Assembly: GCA_001563325.1 (NCBI GenBank) | Contig: LRSK01000216.1 | Span: 1-15,761 of the forward strand | Source: Candidatus Thorarchaeota archaeon SMTZ1-83 | Lineage (GTDB): Archaea > Asgardarchaeota > Thorarchaeia > Thorarchaeales > Thorarchaeaceae | Direction: 5' to 3' | DNA length: 15,761 nt | The notes under the pieces: model-generated | What the model was told of the DNA's origin: nothing | The model's input: the letters and a program-made list of their open reading frames with translations, nothing else | The model's database searches: none | Program-made: the position numbers and the translations under genes | Shown here: positions 1 to 7,383 of the stretch, piece after piece | Numbering within the stretch: position 1 is the first letter of the stretch | Layout of the letters: every line of letters starts with the position of its first letter

Positions 1-822
1 AGTGCACTGGTTGCCAAGCTTGTTCAAGAGATGTGTAGCCAAGTTGTCCTATACACGACTAGAACAGAAGACTCTCATGACAAGAGCATAGCAACAGTTT
101 CAGCTGAGGCTCTAGAGATGGAGCTGGCGGAAGTCGACATGGAGCCTGAAACAGTATGGACTGCAATCCCGGAGGTCATATGGGCTATCGAGAGCTCAAG
201 CATCATGGATATCGAGATTGCGCTTCCATTCTTCTTAGCGGCTCGTCAGGCGTTCCATGACGGAATGACATTGATGGTGTCCGGACAAGGTCCGGATGAG
301 CTATTCGCAGGCTATGCACGTCACCTGCGGCTCTTTGAAGAGAAAGGTGCAATGCCTCTTGAAGAGCAACTTTGGAATGAGGTTTCTCAGACCCATGAGG
401 CGAACATAGAGAGGGATGAGAGGGCAATCGCATTCCATGGGCTTGAGGCATTCTTTCCGTACTTGGAACCAAGTTTTGTGGAGCTGGCAATGACAATTCC
501 AGGGGAATGGAAGGTAAGACCAGAAAGCAGCCCTTCACGGAAGATAGTCTTCAGGGACCTGGCACAAGCCCTTGGCGTTCCAAAGGAAGTCGCTCTCCTT
601 CCAAAGAGAGCTACTCAGTACAGCTCTGGATCCAGTAGTGTACTTCGAGATGCAGTGTCCAGAAATGTGGGAGATGCATCAGGGCTCACCAGAAAGGGGA
701 TTAGATCTCTGACACAAGCCGTGCTTGGAAGAATTGCTCACGATATGGGAATGCCCGTAGAAATGCCCACTACTGAGATACAGTTCAAAACGCAACCGAC
801 TTTGCCTAGCCGCCGGCGATAA
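1..822 (+). CDS. asnB: Asparagine synthase-type amidotransferase/ATP pyrophosphatase, C-terminal part (5' end outside window)
   Basis: The reading frame is open from base 1, so the gene begins before the window; the ATG at 31 is internal. The first visible residues (SALVAKL) fit the segment directly after the SGGxDS PP-loop of the asparagine synthase C-terminal domain. Further family signatures follow: SGQGPDELFAGY (about codons 95-106 from base 1), then an RDERAIAFHGLEAFFPYLE stretch matching the 'RDDRMSMAHSVEARVPFLD' region, and a late PKRATQYSSG segment. The family forms an aspartyl-AMP intermediate with ATP and amidates it to asparagine. Whether an N-terminal glutaminase domain exists cannot be seen, and many archaeal members lack one, so the true substrate is uncertain. 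The stop at 820-822 lies inside the end of the convergent ubiquitin-like gene (17-bp overlap). The ATPase family is clear; asparagine synthesis itself is inferred. Confidence 0.82.
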   Translation, partial: SALVAKLVQEMCSQVVLYTTRTEDSHDKSIATVSAEALEMELAEVDMEPETVWTAIPEVIWAIESSSIMDIEIALPFFLAARQAFHDGMTLMVSGQGPDELFAGYARHLRLFEEKGAMPLEEQLWNEVSQTHEANIERDERAIAFHGLEAFFPYLEPSFVELAMTIPGEWKVRPESSPSRKIVFRDLAQALGVPKEVALLPKRATQYSSGSSSVLRDAVSRNVGDASGLTRKGIRSLTQAVLGRIAHDMGMPVEMPTTEIQFKTQPTLPSRRR

Positions 823-994
823 GCGGGAGAACTACTACAACGGCATTCTCCTCGATGACCTCATCGAGGGACATCTTCTTGCCGTTCATGAGTACAACAT
901 GATCAACAGAAAGGTCTAGTTCCTGCAGCAGCTCTCTCACGGTCTTTCTCTCGGTTACCGTGACCTGCTTTGCCTTCGAATCAATGGTTGACAT
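806..994 (-). CDS. MoaD/ThiS/SAMP-like ubiquitin-fold sulfur carrier or modifier
   Basis: A 62-residue protein ending exactly in Ile-Ala-Gly-Gly, the exposed C-terminal diglycine that E1-like enzymes adenylate in MoaD, ThiS, Urm1 and SAMP proteins. The pattern fits a beta-grasp fold: N-terminal strand, TVRELLQELDL helix, the VVLMNGKKMSLDE turn, and a final VVVVLPLIAGG strand, close to the common archaeal 'VLVNG...LPxxxGG' layout. An in-frame ATG at 1006 would add four residues, but GGTGAG (999-1004) lies four bases upstream of the ATG at 994, which is therefore preferred. It could donate sulfur for molybdopterin, thiamine or tRNA thiolation, or be conjugated to lysines; the sequence does not decide. 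It runs tail-to-tail into the asnB-type gene, and no E1 gene is visible here. Confidence 0.8.
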   Translation of the reverse strand: MSTIDSKAKQVTVTERKTVRELLQELDLSVDHVVLMNGKKMSLDEVIEENAVVVVLPLIAGG

Positions 995-998
995 GATA

Positions 999-1004
999 CT
1001 CACC
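999..1004 (-). promoter_or_regulatory. Shine-Dalgarno site that decides the ubiquitin-like start
   Basis: On the minus strand GGTGAG sits four bases before the ATG at 994 and overlaps the alternative ATG at 1006. This favours the inner start. Confidence 0.55.
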
Positions 1005-1025
1005 ATGTCCTAAATGGAACCTTGG

Positions 1026-1034
1026 CTTATATCC
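1026..1034 (-). promoter_or_regulatory. Candidate archaeal TATA box for the ubiquitin-like gene
   Basis: The minus strand reads GGATATAAG about 36 bases before the ATG at 994. A TATA box there would place transcription start near 1004, giving a very short leader that just retains the GGTGAG site. Judged by eye only; no BRE was scored. Confidence 0.35.
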
Positions 1035-1281
1035 TTAATCCAGTCTATGAGATGGCAACCCACGGAACATTGCTCGCCTATCACTGAGGCTGTTTCGCTA
1101 TTCATATATAGTGCATGACGGACAGAATTACGTCGGCACCATTCGAAGTCCTCAGCGACCTTCGGCGAAAGTCGTTTCTGAATAGGCCGAACACAACAAC
1201 CTTCTTAAGAGGCGCGAGCCGACAAATCTAGACTGCAGACGAAATGACGTAGTATAGTTCGACAATCATCGAATCTAATAT

Positions 1282-1287
1282 GGAGAG
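1282..1287 (+). promoter_or_regulatory. Shine-Dalgarno site deciding the HMG-CoA synthase start
   Basis: GGAGAG lies seven bases before the ATG at 1295 and overlaps the alternative ATG at 1280, so the inner ATG is the likely start. Confidence 0.6.
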
Positions 1288-1294
1288 AGCGCTC

Positions 1295-2335
1295 ATGGTT
1301 GGCATTGTAGGTTATGGGGTCTACGTTCCACGCTATCGAATAAAGACAGCAGACATTGCGAATGTCTGGGGTGCGGATCCCAACATTGGAAAGGCCCTAG
1401 GTGTGTTCGAGAAGTCCGTTCCTGGACCAGACGAGGATGTGGCGACTATTTCGGTCGAAGCCGCACGAAATGCCGTCAAGTATGGAAAGGTTGACGCAAC
1501 CAAGATTGGGGCAGTATATGTTGGTTCTGAGTCGCATCCCTACGCAGTCAAGCCAACGGGGACCATTGTCGCTGAAGCAATAGGTTGCACAGCAGACATA
1601 ACATGCGCCGACTATGAGTTCGCCTGCAAGGCAGGAACTGCAGCCATTCAGACATGCATGGGTCTTGTCAAATCAGGTATGGTAGAGTTGGGTCTTGCCA
1701 TAGGGTCAGACACAGCCCAAGGACGCCCAGGAGATGCTTTGGAGTATTCAGCGGCAGCTGGCGGTGTCGCAATCATTGTAGGTGATAAGAAACCCGTGGC
1801 AACGATTGAAGATACAGTTTCCTACACTACCGACACACCGGACTTCTGGAGACGTGAAGGTGAAGACTTCCCGAGCCACGGTGCCAGATTCACTGGTGAG
1901 CCGGCCTACTTCCGCCACGTTGGAGAGGGAGCCAAGTCTTTGCTTAGGAAGACTAACACTACGGTAGATGATTATGATTACTTCGTCTTTCATATGCCAA
2001 ACGGCAAATTCCCCCTCAGTATGGGAGGTCAGCTTAGGATTCCACCAGAGAAGCTCGAGGATGGATTGGTTGTCAGGAGCATAGGCAACACATATTCAGC
2101 CTCTGCTATGATGGGTTTGGCCAGAATCTTGGACATTGCTGAACCTGGCTCGAAGATATTCATGGTTTCTTATGGATCAGGAGCTGGTAGTGACGCTTTC
2201 GTCATAAAAGTAGAGAAGGAGATCGAGAAACATCGTGGAGAAGTCCCTACAGTGGATGACTACATAGAACGCAAGACGTACGTGGATTACTCGGTCTATG
2301 CCAAGTATAGGCGCAAGATCGTGGCGCTTGGATGA
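1295..2335 (+). CDS. Hydroxymethylglutaryl-CoA synthase, archaeal type
   Basis: Condenses acetyl-CoA with acetoacetyl-CoA to HMG-CoA, the second step of the mevalonate route to archaeal isoprenoid lipids. The 346-residue length is normal for the archaeal family, and the start [17 protein letters not shown] matches typical archaeal N-termini; an ATG at 1280 would add five residues. The catalytic Cys is visible in EFACKAGT (Cys111), the family [12 protein letters not shown] segment is near 77-88, the RFTGEPAYF motif is near 198-206, and the catalytic His is in [10 protein letters not shown] (His233). In homologues I remember this last motif as FHQPN, so Gln to Met next to the His is a small oddity. 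The acetyl-CoA acetyltransferase gene follows after 12 bases and a DUF35 gene after that, the arrangement of the archaeal complex that channels acetoacetyl-CoA between thiolase and synthase. Confidence 0.95.
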   Translation: MVGIVGYGVYVPRYRIKTADIANVWGADPNIGKALGVFEKSVPGPDEDVATISVEAARNAVKYGKVDATKIGAVYVGSESHPYAVKPTGTIVAEAIGCTADITCADYEFACKAGTAAIQTCMGLVKSGMVELGLAIGSDTAQGRPGDALEYSAAAGGVAIIVGDKKPVATIEDTVSYTTDTPDFWRREGEDFPSHGARFTGEPAYFRHVGEGAKSLLRKTNTTVDDYDYFVFHMPNGKFPLSMGGQLRIPPEKLEDGLVVRSIGNTYSASAMMGLARILDIAEPGSKIFMVSYGSGAGSDAFVIKVEKEIEKHRGEVPTVDDYIERKTYVDYSVYAKYRRKIVALG

Positions 2336-2347
2336 GAGGGTGATCAA

Positions 2348-3508
2348 ATGACCAGAAGAGTCGCAATAGCAGGTGTGGGGATAAGCAAGTTTGGTGAGCT
2401 TTGGGAACAGAGCATCCGCGACATAACCTTGGAAGCCGGTATGCTTTGCATCTTCGACTCTGGAATAAGAGGAGGAGACATTGATGCAATATGCATCGGC
2501 AACATGAGCGCCGGAAGATTCACGGGCCAAGAGCATCTTGGTGCCCTTGCTGCAGACATGGGCGGGTTGGGAAACATCCCATCATATAGTGTCGAGGCCG
2601 CTTGTGCAAGCGGAGGCGCTGCTGTGCGCCAAGCGTACATGGCCATTCGCTCGGGCGAGCACGATGCAATGATGGTGCTCGGCATGGAGAAGATGAGTGA
2701 TGTCACTCAGACCGAAGCAATGAACACGATGAGCGTGGCCTCCGACTGGGAATGGGAGGGGCTGGGGGGCGCTACCTTCCCTGCACTATATGCGCTTATG
2801 GCGCGCCGGCACATGTATGAGTACGGCACTACTGAAGAGCAGCTTAGCCTTGTCACAGTGAAGAATCATGCCAATGCAGCCCACAACCCATATGCGCAGT
2901 TCCAACGCCCGGTGCCTCTGGAGGTTGTGATGAGATCCGGTTTCATAGCAGACCCTATTCGAGTACTACACTCATCTCCTGTCAGTGACGGTGCAGCTGG
3001 GCTCGTCATGTGTTCAGAAGAGAAGGCGAGGGAACTGACCGATACACCGATATTCATAGAGGCGTCGACTCAGGCAAGCGACACGCTCGCACTTCATGAC
3101 CGAAAGAGCATAACGAGAATGGACTCTGTTATTATCTCTTCCAGAGAAGCTCTAAAGAGAGCCGGATTGGAGATGGATGACATAGGCGTTATCGAATTGC
3201 ATGACAGTTTCACGATAAGCGAGATCATCCAGATGGAAGATATAGGAATCGCGAAGAAGGGAGAAGGAGGAAAGGTTGTGGAAGAGGGGGTAACACAGAT
3301 TGGAGGGAAGTTCCCGGTGAACACCTCAGGCGGTCTGAAGGCTCGTGGCCACCCTATTGGAGCCACAGGTGTGGCCCAAATTGTCGAGCTTGTCTATCAA
3401 CTGCGTGGTGAAGCAGCGGGTCGGCAGGTCGAAGGAGCGGAGAGAGGGATGGCAGTCAACATTGGCGGCACCGGTGCAACATCGATAGTGCACATTCTTG
3501 GAAGGTGA
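2348..3508 (+). CDS. Acetyl-CoA C-acetyltransferase (thiolase) of the HMG-CoA synthase complex
   Basis: Condenses two acetyl-CoA to acetoacetyl-CoA. It belongs to the SCP2-type archaeal thiolases partnered with HMG-CoA synthase. The nucleophilic Cys is in SVEAACASGG (Cys86), ELHDSF (His285) is the His-Asp-Ser-Phe loop typical of this subgroup, and GGLKARGHPIGATG holds the second His (His335). The C-terminal NIGGTGATS lacks the second catalytic Cys of classical thiolases (normally within CxG), as expected for SCP2-like members. Length 386 is normal. The ATG follows GGGTGATC with good spacing, 12 bases after the upstream stop. Direct channelling of the product to HMG-CoA synthase is known for this family and inferred here from gene order. 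Confidence 0.95.
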   Translation: MTRRVAIAGVGISKFGELWEQSIRDITLEAGMLCIFDSGIRGGDIDAICIGNMSAGRFTGQEHLGALAADMGGLGNIPSYSVEAACASGGAAVRQAYMAIRSGEHDAMMVLGMEKMSDVTQTEAMNTMSVASDWEWEGLGGATFPALYALMARRHMYEYGTTEEQLSLVTVKNHANAAHNPYAQFQRPVPLEVVMRSGFIADPIRVLHSSPVSDGAAGLVMCSEEKARELTDTPIFIEASTQASDTLALHDRKSITRMDSVIISSREALKRAGLEMDDIGVIELHDSFTISEIIQMEDIGIAKKGEGGKVVEEGVTQIGGKFPVNTSGGLKARGHPIGATGVAQIVELVYQLRGEAAGRQVEGAERGMAVNIGGTGATSIVHILGR

Positions 3509-3514
3509 TTGAAG

Positions 3515-3943
3515 ATGGCAGAGAAAGGAGTCGCGCAGGTCTGGAGAAACATCAGGTCAATCTACAACATTCAAGGAAACGTCTGCAAGACCTGTGACAC
3601 ACACTTTTTCCCACCAAGGCTCGTGTGCCCGAATTGTAGACGTAAGGGACAACTTGAGGACTTCAAGTTCAAAGGACTAGGAATCATCTACACTTTCACA
3701 ATTGTGCGGCAGGCGCCTGAGGATTTCAAGAGACAGATGCCTTATGTGGTCGCCCAAGTTGAACTGGACGAGGGGGCCAGAATCACCGCCCAGATTGTGA
3801 ATGTAGACCCAGAAGATGTTAAGATTGGAATGAGAGTCAGAGCCTGCTTCCGGAAGATAACAGAGTACGGAGGAGGCGGACTGATAGTCTACGGCTACAA
3901 GTTCGAACCCGTCCTGAAAGTAACGGGTCATCCATATCCGTGA
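3515..3943 (+). CDS. DUF35 OB-fold, zinc-ribbon protein of the thiolase/HMG-CoA synthase complex
   Basis: A 142-residue protein with an N-terminal rubredoxin-like zinc ribbon, CKTC (Cys24, Cys27) and CPNC (Cys38, Cys41), followed by an OB-fold of about 80 residues beginning near GLGIIYTFTIV. In archaea this family bridges acetoacetyl-CoA thiolase and HMG-CoA synthase and lines a shared CoA-binding cavity; it is not thought to be catalytic itself. A TTG at 3509 is in frame two codons upstream, but GGTGA at 3504-3508 is better spaced for the ATG at 3515. The SD overlaps the stop of the thiolase gene, so translation is probably coupled. The stop lies within a short inverted repeat shared with the convergent gene. 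Confidence 0.93.
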   Translation: MAEKGVAQVWRNIRSIYNIQGNVCKTCDTHFFPPRLVCPNCRRKGQLEDFKFKGLGIIYTFTIVRQAPEDFKRQMPYVVAQVELDEGARITAQIVNVDPEDVKIGMRVRACFRKITEYGGGGLIVYGYKFEPVLKVTGHPYP

Positions 3944-3954
3944 CCAATCGGTCA
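3941..3954. terminator. Short inverted repeat across two convergent stop codons
   Basis: TGACC-AATC-GGTCA is a perfect 5-bp stem with a 4-base loop. Its left end is the TGA of the DUF35 gene and its right end is the TGA of the minus-strand phosphoesterase. There is no T-run, and a 5-bp stem is weak, so a terminator role is only a possibility. Confidence 0.25.
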
Positions 3955-4647
3955 AGCCCACAGATCCAGATCAGTAAGTGAGCCGACGGCCGGAAGTGCA
4001 ACATTCCGAACGAGGGACGTGCCAATCCAAGCTTCGTGAGTGGAAGAGTTGTGCACGTGGCCGTGGATGACTAGATCAGGTTGCTGCTTCTGAACAACTT
4101 TGTAGAATTTCCTGCTTCCGAGCCAAGCAAACGCCTTGGTTTCTTCTCCGATGCAAGTTTCCAGACATGGACTATAATGCATAAGAAGAACGGTGCGGTC
4201 AGCCTTCTTACGAACGTTCTTCAAAAGGGAAGATGCCCTTGCCGCTCTTCGTTGGAAAATCCTCTTGATACTCGGGATGTGGCGTCTTTGCCAGTTGGTG
4301 GCCTTGTCCAGAGACCCTTGTGTACCCACAACACCCACTTTCACGCCATCTGCTTCAATAATAGAAGACTTCTCGTCCAGAAAATCAATGCGGTCGCCAG
4401 CTATTGCTACCATCGACTTCCTGATTTCAGCATACTCTTCGTTCCCAAAACATGCGATGATTGGAAAGTCGGTCCCTAAGCGGGCTTCGATAGCATCTAG
4501 CACGCCCTCTATCTCTTCAACTCGACCTCGGTGAATCATGTCCCCAGCCATCAAGAAGACATCTGGCTTCGATACTCGCTTGAGCCCTTCCGTGAACTCA
4601 TTCAGGAATCGGGGACTGTGTACATCTGCTACCGCGAGTATCTTCAT
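3952..4647 (-). CDS. Calcineurin-like metallophosphoesterase
   Basis: A 231-residue cytoplasmic phosphoesterase with the dinuclear-metal motifs in order: DVH (Asp8, His10), AGDMIHRG (Asp36), GNEEY (Asn69), LLMHYSP (His157) and GHVHN (His197, His199). In many relatives the third motif is GNHD/E. Here the His is replaced by Glu, while the metal-binding Asn is kept, which may alter general-acid catalysis or substrate range. The substrate is not predictable; small members of this superfamily hydrolyse cyclic nucleotides, phosphodiesters or phosphoproteins. The frame extends upstream to an ATG at 4683 and a TTG at 4692, but the TATA-like box at 4693-4704 would place the transcript start downstream of both, and MKILAVADVH is the usual N-terminus, so 4647 is chosen. 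It is convergent with the mevalonate operon and divergent from the CoA gene. Confidence 0.88.
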   Translation of the reverse strand: MKILAVADVHSPRFLNEFTEGLKRVSKPDVFLMAGDMIHRGRVEEIEGVLDAIEARLGTDFPIIACFGNEEYAEIRKSMVAIAGDRIDFLDEKSSIIEADGVKVGVVGTQGSLDKATNWQRRHIPSIKRIFQRRAARASSLLKNVRKKADRTVLLMHYSPCLETCIGEETKAFAWLGSRKFYKVVQKQQPDLVIHGHVHNSSTHEAWIGTSLVRNVALPAVGSLTDLDLWA

Positions 4648-4692
4648 CTTTGCGCCACTTTGACTTGATAGTTCCAGTCCCATGTGAAACAA

Positions 4693-4704
4693 GGATATTA
4701 AAGT
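4693..4704. promoter_or_regulatory. Shared AT-rich box for two divergent genes
   Basis: The plus strand reads GATATTAAAG and the minus strand CTTTAATATC. The same stretch can serve as a TATA-like element about 25 bases before the GTG/ATG of the CoA gene, and about 50 bases before the phosphoesterase ATG at 4647. It is the only AT-rich block in this intergenic region. Assignment is by eye. Confidence 0.4.
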
Positions 4705-4725
4705 TTCAAAACACAGGAAGAGTCA

Positions 4726-5721
4726 GTGCAACTCATGGGTCAATCATTTGCTCTGAACTTGTTTGACAGGTTTCATCTGGGACATGAAGCCCTAGTCGAC
4801 AAGCTCAGTGACATGCCAGACCCTGTCGCGGTTGTCACCGATGGCCAGATTGCTGGGAGAGGGCTTGAACTGGAGAGTATCATTCAACCCCTCGAGTTGA
4901 GAATCAGCAGACTGAAGGATTACCTCGCTTCCGAGGGGCTAGGTAGCTCCGTAGGTGTGATATCAGCATCGCGTATTGATGACCTTTTGGCAATCCAGAA
5001 CAAGGCCACGTTCCTGATGTACCAAGGACCATGCTGTGACGAGGTCAGGTCGGGAGCGTTATCAAGAAGGAAAGAAGAATTCGGGTATGATGATGAACTA
5101 ACATACATAAAGCCTGTACGCGCTTTTGACGGGAACAAGCTAACCTCTGCGCGAATAAGAAAAGGAGAGATAGATCGTCGGGGGAAGCGGTTGCGGGGGA
5201 CAAGGGAGCCGCCGAGAAGACTCGATCTCTCTCAACGGGGAAAACTCAAGACTCCAAAGGGGGATGTCTACGACAAGAAAGATGGGTCACCTGAGGAGGG
5301 CATTGTGAAACGGATTGCCGAAGAGATGCCCAAGATAGTGATCGCCGTTGGCGATGTGACAAGTGCAACGCTGATTCATCAGGGATGTGCACCGGATGTG
5401 TCCATCGTGGACGGTATTACGAAGAGGGGGAATTTTGAGGAGAAACTCTCTGGTGACCGTGAATACTCATTCTATAATCCTGCTGCTGTCCTATACCCGG
5501 AGGCATGGTCGACAATAGACACAGCCATTCATGATGGACAGAAGTCCTTGGTCATAGTTGACGGCGAAGAGGATCTCATGGGCTTCCCCGCAGTCCTTCT
5601 GGCTCCAAATGGGTCGGTGATGCTGTACGGCCAGCCAGATGTAGGAATTGTGTGGGTGCCAGTAGATAGGACCAACAAGATATTGGCACGCTCACTGCTT
5701 GACGCCATGCCCATCATCTAG
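4726..5721 (+). CDS. Fusion of phosphopantetheine adenylyltransferase and GTP-dependent dephospho-CoA kinase (DUF359)
   Basis: Appears to combine the last two steps of CoA synthesis in one 331-residue chain. Residues 1-150 resemble the archaeal nucleotidyltransferase PPAT: FDRFHLGH (13-20) is the HxGH motif, PLELR (55-59) matches the family's P(Y)ELR, and TSARIRKG (140-147) matches the ISSTxIR motif. Residues about 165-331 are the DUF359 kinase: VGDVTSATL (208-216), SIVDG (226-230), VDGEEDL (278-284), and LLAPNGSV followed by YGQP (301-304). An oddity is that the Gly-Gly-Thr normally before FDxxHxGH is Leu-Asn-Leu here, so the PPAT half may bind substrate differently or have lost activity. 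The GTG at 4726 is preferred because AGGAAG (4715-4720) is five bases upstream; the ATG at 4735 is the alternative. The stop lies five bases before that of the convergent gene. Confidence 0.88.
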   Translation: MQLMGQSFALNLFDRFHLGHEALVDKLSDMPDPVAVVTDGQIAGRGLELESIIQPLELRISRLKDYLASEGLGSSVGVISASRIDDLLAIQNKATFLMYQGPCCDEVRSGALSRRKEEFGYDDELTYIKPVRAFDGNKLTSARIRKGEIDRRGKRLRGTREPPRRLDLSQRGKLKTPKGDVYDKKDGSPEEGIVKRIAEEMPKIVIAVGDVTSATLIHQGCAPDVSIVDGITKRGNFEEKLSGDREYSFYNPAAVLYPEAWSTIDTAIHDGQKSLVIVDGEEDLMGFPAVLLAPNGSVMLYGQPDVGIVWVPVDRTNKILARSLLDAMPII

Positions 5722-5726
5722 TGACC

Positions 5727-7241
5727 CTACTTCCGCATGGCTTCTGGGATCTTGCCGATGCAGTCAGTCGGTGTAATGTGATCACCAAGATCATTGAATG
5801 CCAATTCTCCGGCACGTCCACATACGTATGCTCCTGACGTTGCGGCGAAGAAAGCACCCTTCCCCCGTGCGAGCAATGTAGCCACAATTCCAGTCAGGAC
5901 ATCTCCCGTTCCACCGACTGTCATGGCAGGGACCCCAGTTCGATTCAGTTTAAAGAACCCGTCAGGTCTAGCTACAACGTCCACAGGACCCTTCAGGAGT
6001 ATAACAGAATCATATTGGGCGGACGCTCGTAGAGAAGCCTCGATTCTATCTTGAAGTTCAGGAGAGTCGTTCAACTTCTCTTCAAGGAGGATTGCTAGCT
6101 CTCCCCAGTGAGGAGTCAAGACTACATTCTCTGATGTAAATCGAATCTCCGAACCTGCAAGAGCCTTCAGCCCGTCTGCATCAATCACCATGCGTTTGCC
6201 AGAACTTCCCAGTTTCCCTGATACAGTCCTTACAGCTGAAACGGTTTCCGAATCCAGTCCAAGACCAGGCCCCAGGGCAATGACATCCTGATTCTTTGAT
6301 TCTCCCAGAATCGTTTCGACATTCTCTTGTAGAAGGATTTCAGTTCCGAGACTGCTGACCATAAGGTTTGGACTATACGATCTGACAGCGTTGACTACTG
6401 ATTCTGGGACCAAGACGCTAACCAAGTCAGCACCTGTCCTCAGAGCGGCCATTCCCGCCAGCGCGGGGGCCCCAGAATAGACATTGCTACCGCCCACGAC
6501 GAGGATTCTACCGAAGTCCCCTTTGTGCGCTGTGGCCTTTCGCGCTTCTGTGTAAAGCGACAGGTCTCCTGGACCACAGAGTCGAATGGCCTCTGCAGGA
6601 ATGCCTATTGAAACGACCACGAGTTTGCCTATTTGCTCTCTTGCAGACATCAGACCCTTCTTTGGAGCGTGAAGGGCTATTGTTACATCAGTTGCAACTG
6701 CAGTCCCAAGTACGGCGCCCGTGTCTGAGTCCAAACCCGTTGGCACATCGACAGAATACTTCTTGGCATCCGACCTGTTGAAGGCCTTCACAGCGCTCAG
6801 CATAGGTTCTCTCAGACGGCTCTTCAGGCCGAAACCCATCATGGCGTCTATCAGAATGTCCGCCTCGAGTATGGCCTTGCAAGCCTTCACTGATGACTCT
6901 GTTTTCAAGACCTGCTTCTTGATCTCATGGAGATTCTTGAGAATATCCCAGTTCAGAGATGCGTCCCTGTTCGTGATATCATTCTCAGAACCAAGAAGAT
7001 ACACCTCGACTGCAGCGCCATCTTCTTGTAGATACCTCGCTGCAACAAAACCATCCCCACCGTTTCCTCCGAGGCCACAGAGAATCGCAATCCTCTTCCC
7101 ATCAACTCTTTCATTTTGGGCCACAACTCTGGCAACCTCTCTTCCTGCGTTTTGCATGAGCATGCTATGTGTTATTCCCAAGAGATTCGCGTTAAGTTCG
7201 ATAACGCGCATTTCCTCGGTTGTCAAAGGGGACTTCTGCAT
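5727..7241 (-). CDS. nnr: Bifunctional NAD(P)H-hydrate epimerase / ADP-dependent NAD(P)H-hydrate dehydratase
   Basis: Repairs hydrated, inactive NADH and NADPH. Of 504 residues, roughly 1-215 form the YjeF_N-type epimerase: GGNGGDGFVAARYL (58-71) is the nucleotide loop and DVPTGLDSDTG (165-175) is the catalytic/K+-binding stretch. Residues about 235-504 form the ribokinase-like dehydratase: GRILVVGGS (244-252), ALGPGLG (322-328), LTPHWGEL (375-382), and GGTGDVLTGI (443-452), the anion-hole and catalytic Asp region. Length and domain order match the bacterial Nnr fusion. An ATG at 7256 would add five residues, but GGGTG (7248-7252) is six bases before the ATG at 7241, so the latter is chosen. 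The enzyme fits a neighbourhood rich in nicotinamide-dependent redox genes, though it is transcribed separately and in the opposite direction. Confidence 0.95.
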   Translation of the reverse strand: MQKSPLTTEEMRVIELNANLLGITHSMLMQNAGREVARVVAQNERVDGKRIAILCGLGGNGGDGFVAARYLQEDGAAVEVYLLGSENDITNRDASLNWDILKNLHEIKKQVLKTESSVKACKAILEADILIDAMMGFGLKSRLREPMLSAVKAFNRSDAKKYSVDVPTGLDSDTGAVLGTAVATDVTIALHAPKKGLMSAREQIGKLVVVSIGIPAEAIRLCGPGDLSLYTEARKATAHKGDFGRILVVGGSNVYSGAPALAGMAALRTGADLVSVLVPESVVNAVRSYSPNLMVSSLGTEILLQENVETILGESKNQDVIALGPGLGLDSETVSAVRTVSGKLGSSGKRMVIDADGLKALAGSEIRFTSENVVLTPHWGELAILLEEKLNDSPELQDRIEASLRASAQYDSVILLKGPVDVVARPDGFFKLNRTGVPAMTVGGTGDVLTGIVATLLARGKGAFFAATSGAYVCGRAGELAFNDLGDHITPTDCIGKIPEAMRK

Positions 7242-7383
7242 GTGGCACACCCGCATGATAATGGAGGCTTCATCGGACTAATGAATTCTTTCAGTACATT
7301 TTTGCAGCAAGCTTCCATCACAGGAAGATTGATTCCTCGATTAGGATTGCAGCTTAGAAGAGAACGGATATGAGGCTCCGCTC

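Larger units (their letters stand above)
995..1294. other. Divergent intergenic region between the ubiquitin-like gene and the mevalonate operon
   Basis: About 300 bases without a convincing gene. It must carry the promoters for both flanking transcription units. Besides the TATA-like box for the leftward gene, TTCATATATA at 1101-1110 is a possible box for either direction, and AGTATAGTT at 1251-1259 lies about 40 bases before the HMG-CoA synthase ATG at 1295. I cannot choose between them. No tRNA-like fold, repeat or riboswitch was recognised. Confidence 0.4.

Noticed and set aside
6721..7281. Open frame of 186 codons on the plus strand opposite nnr
   Set aside because: It is low-information, serine-rich sequence with no domain match, opposite the conserved epimerase domain.
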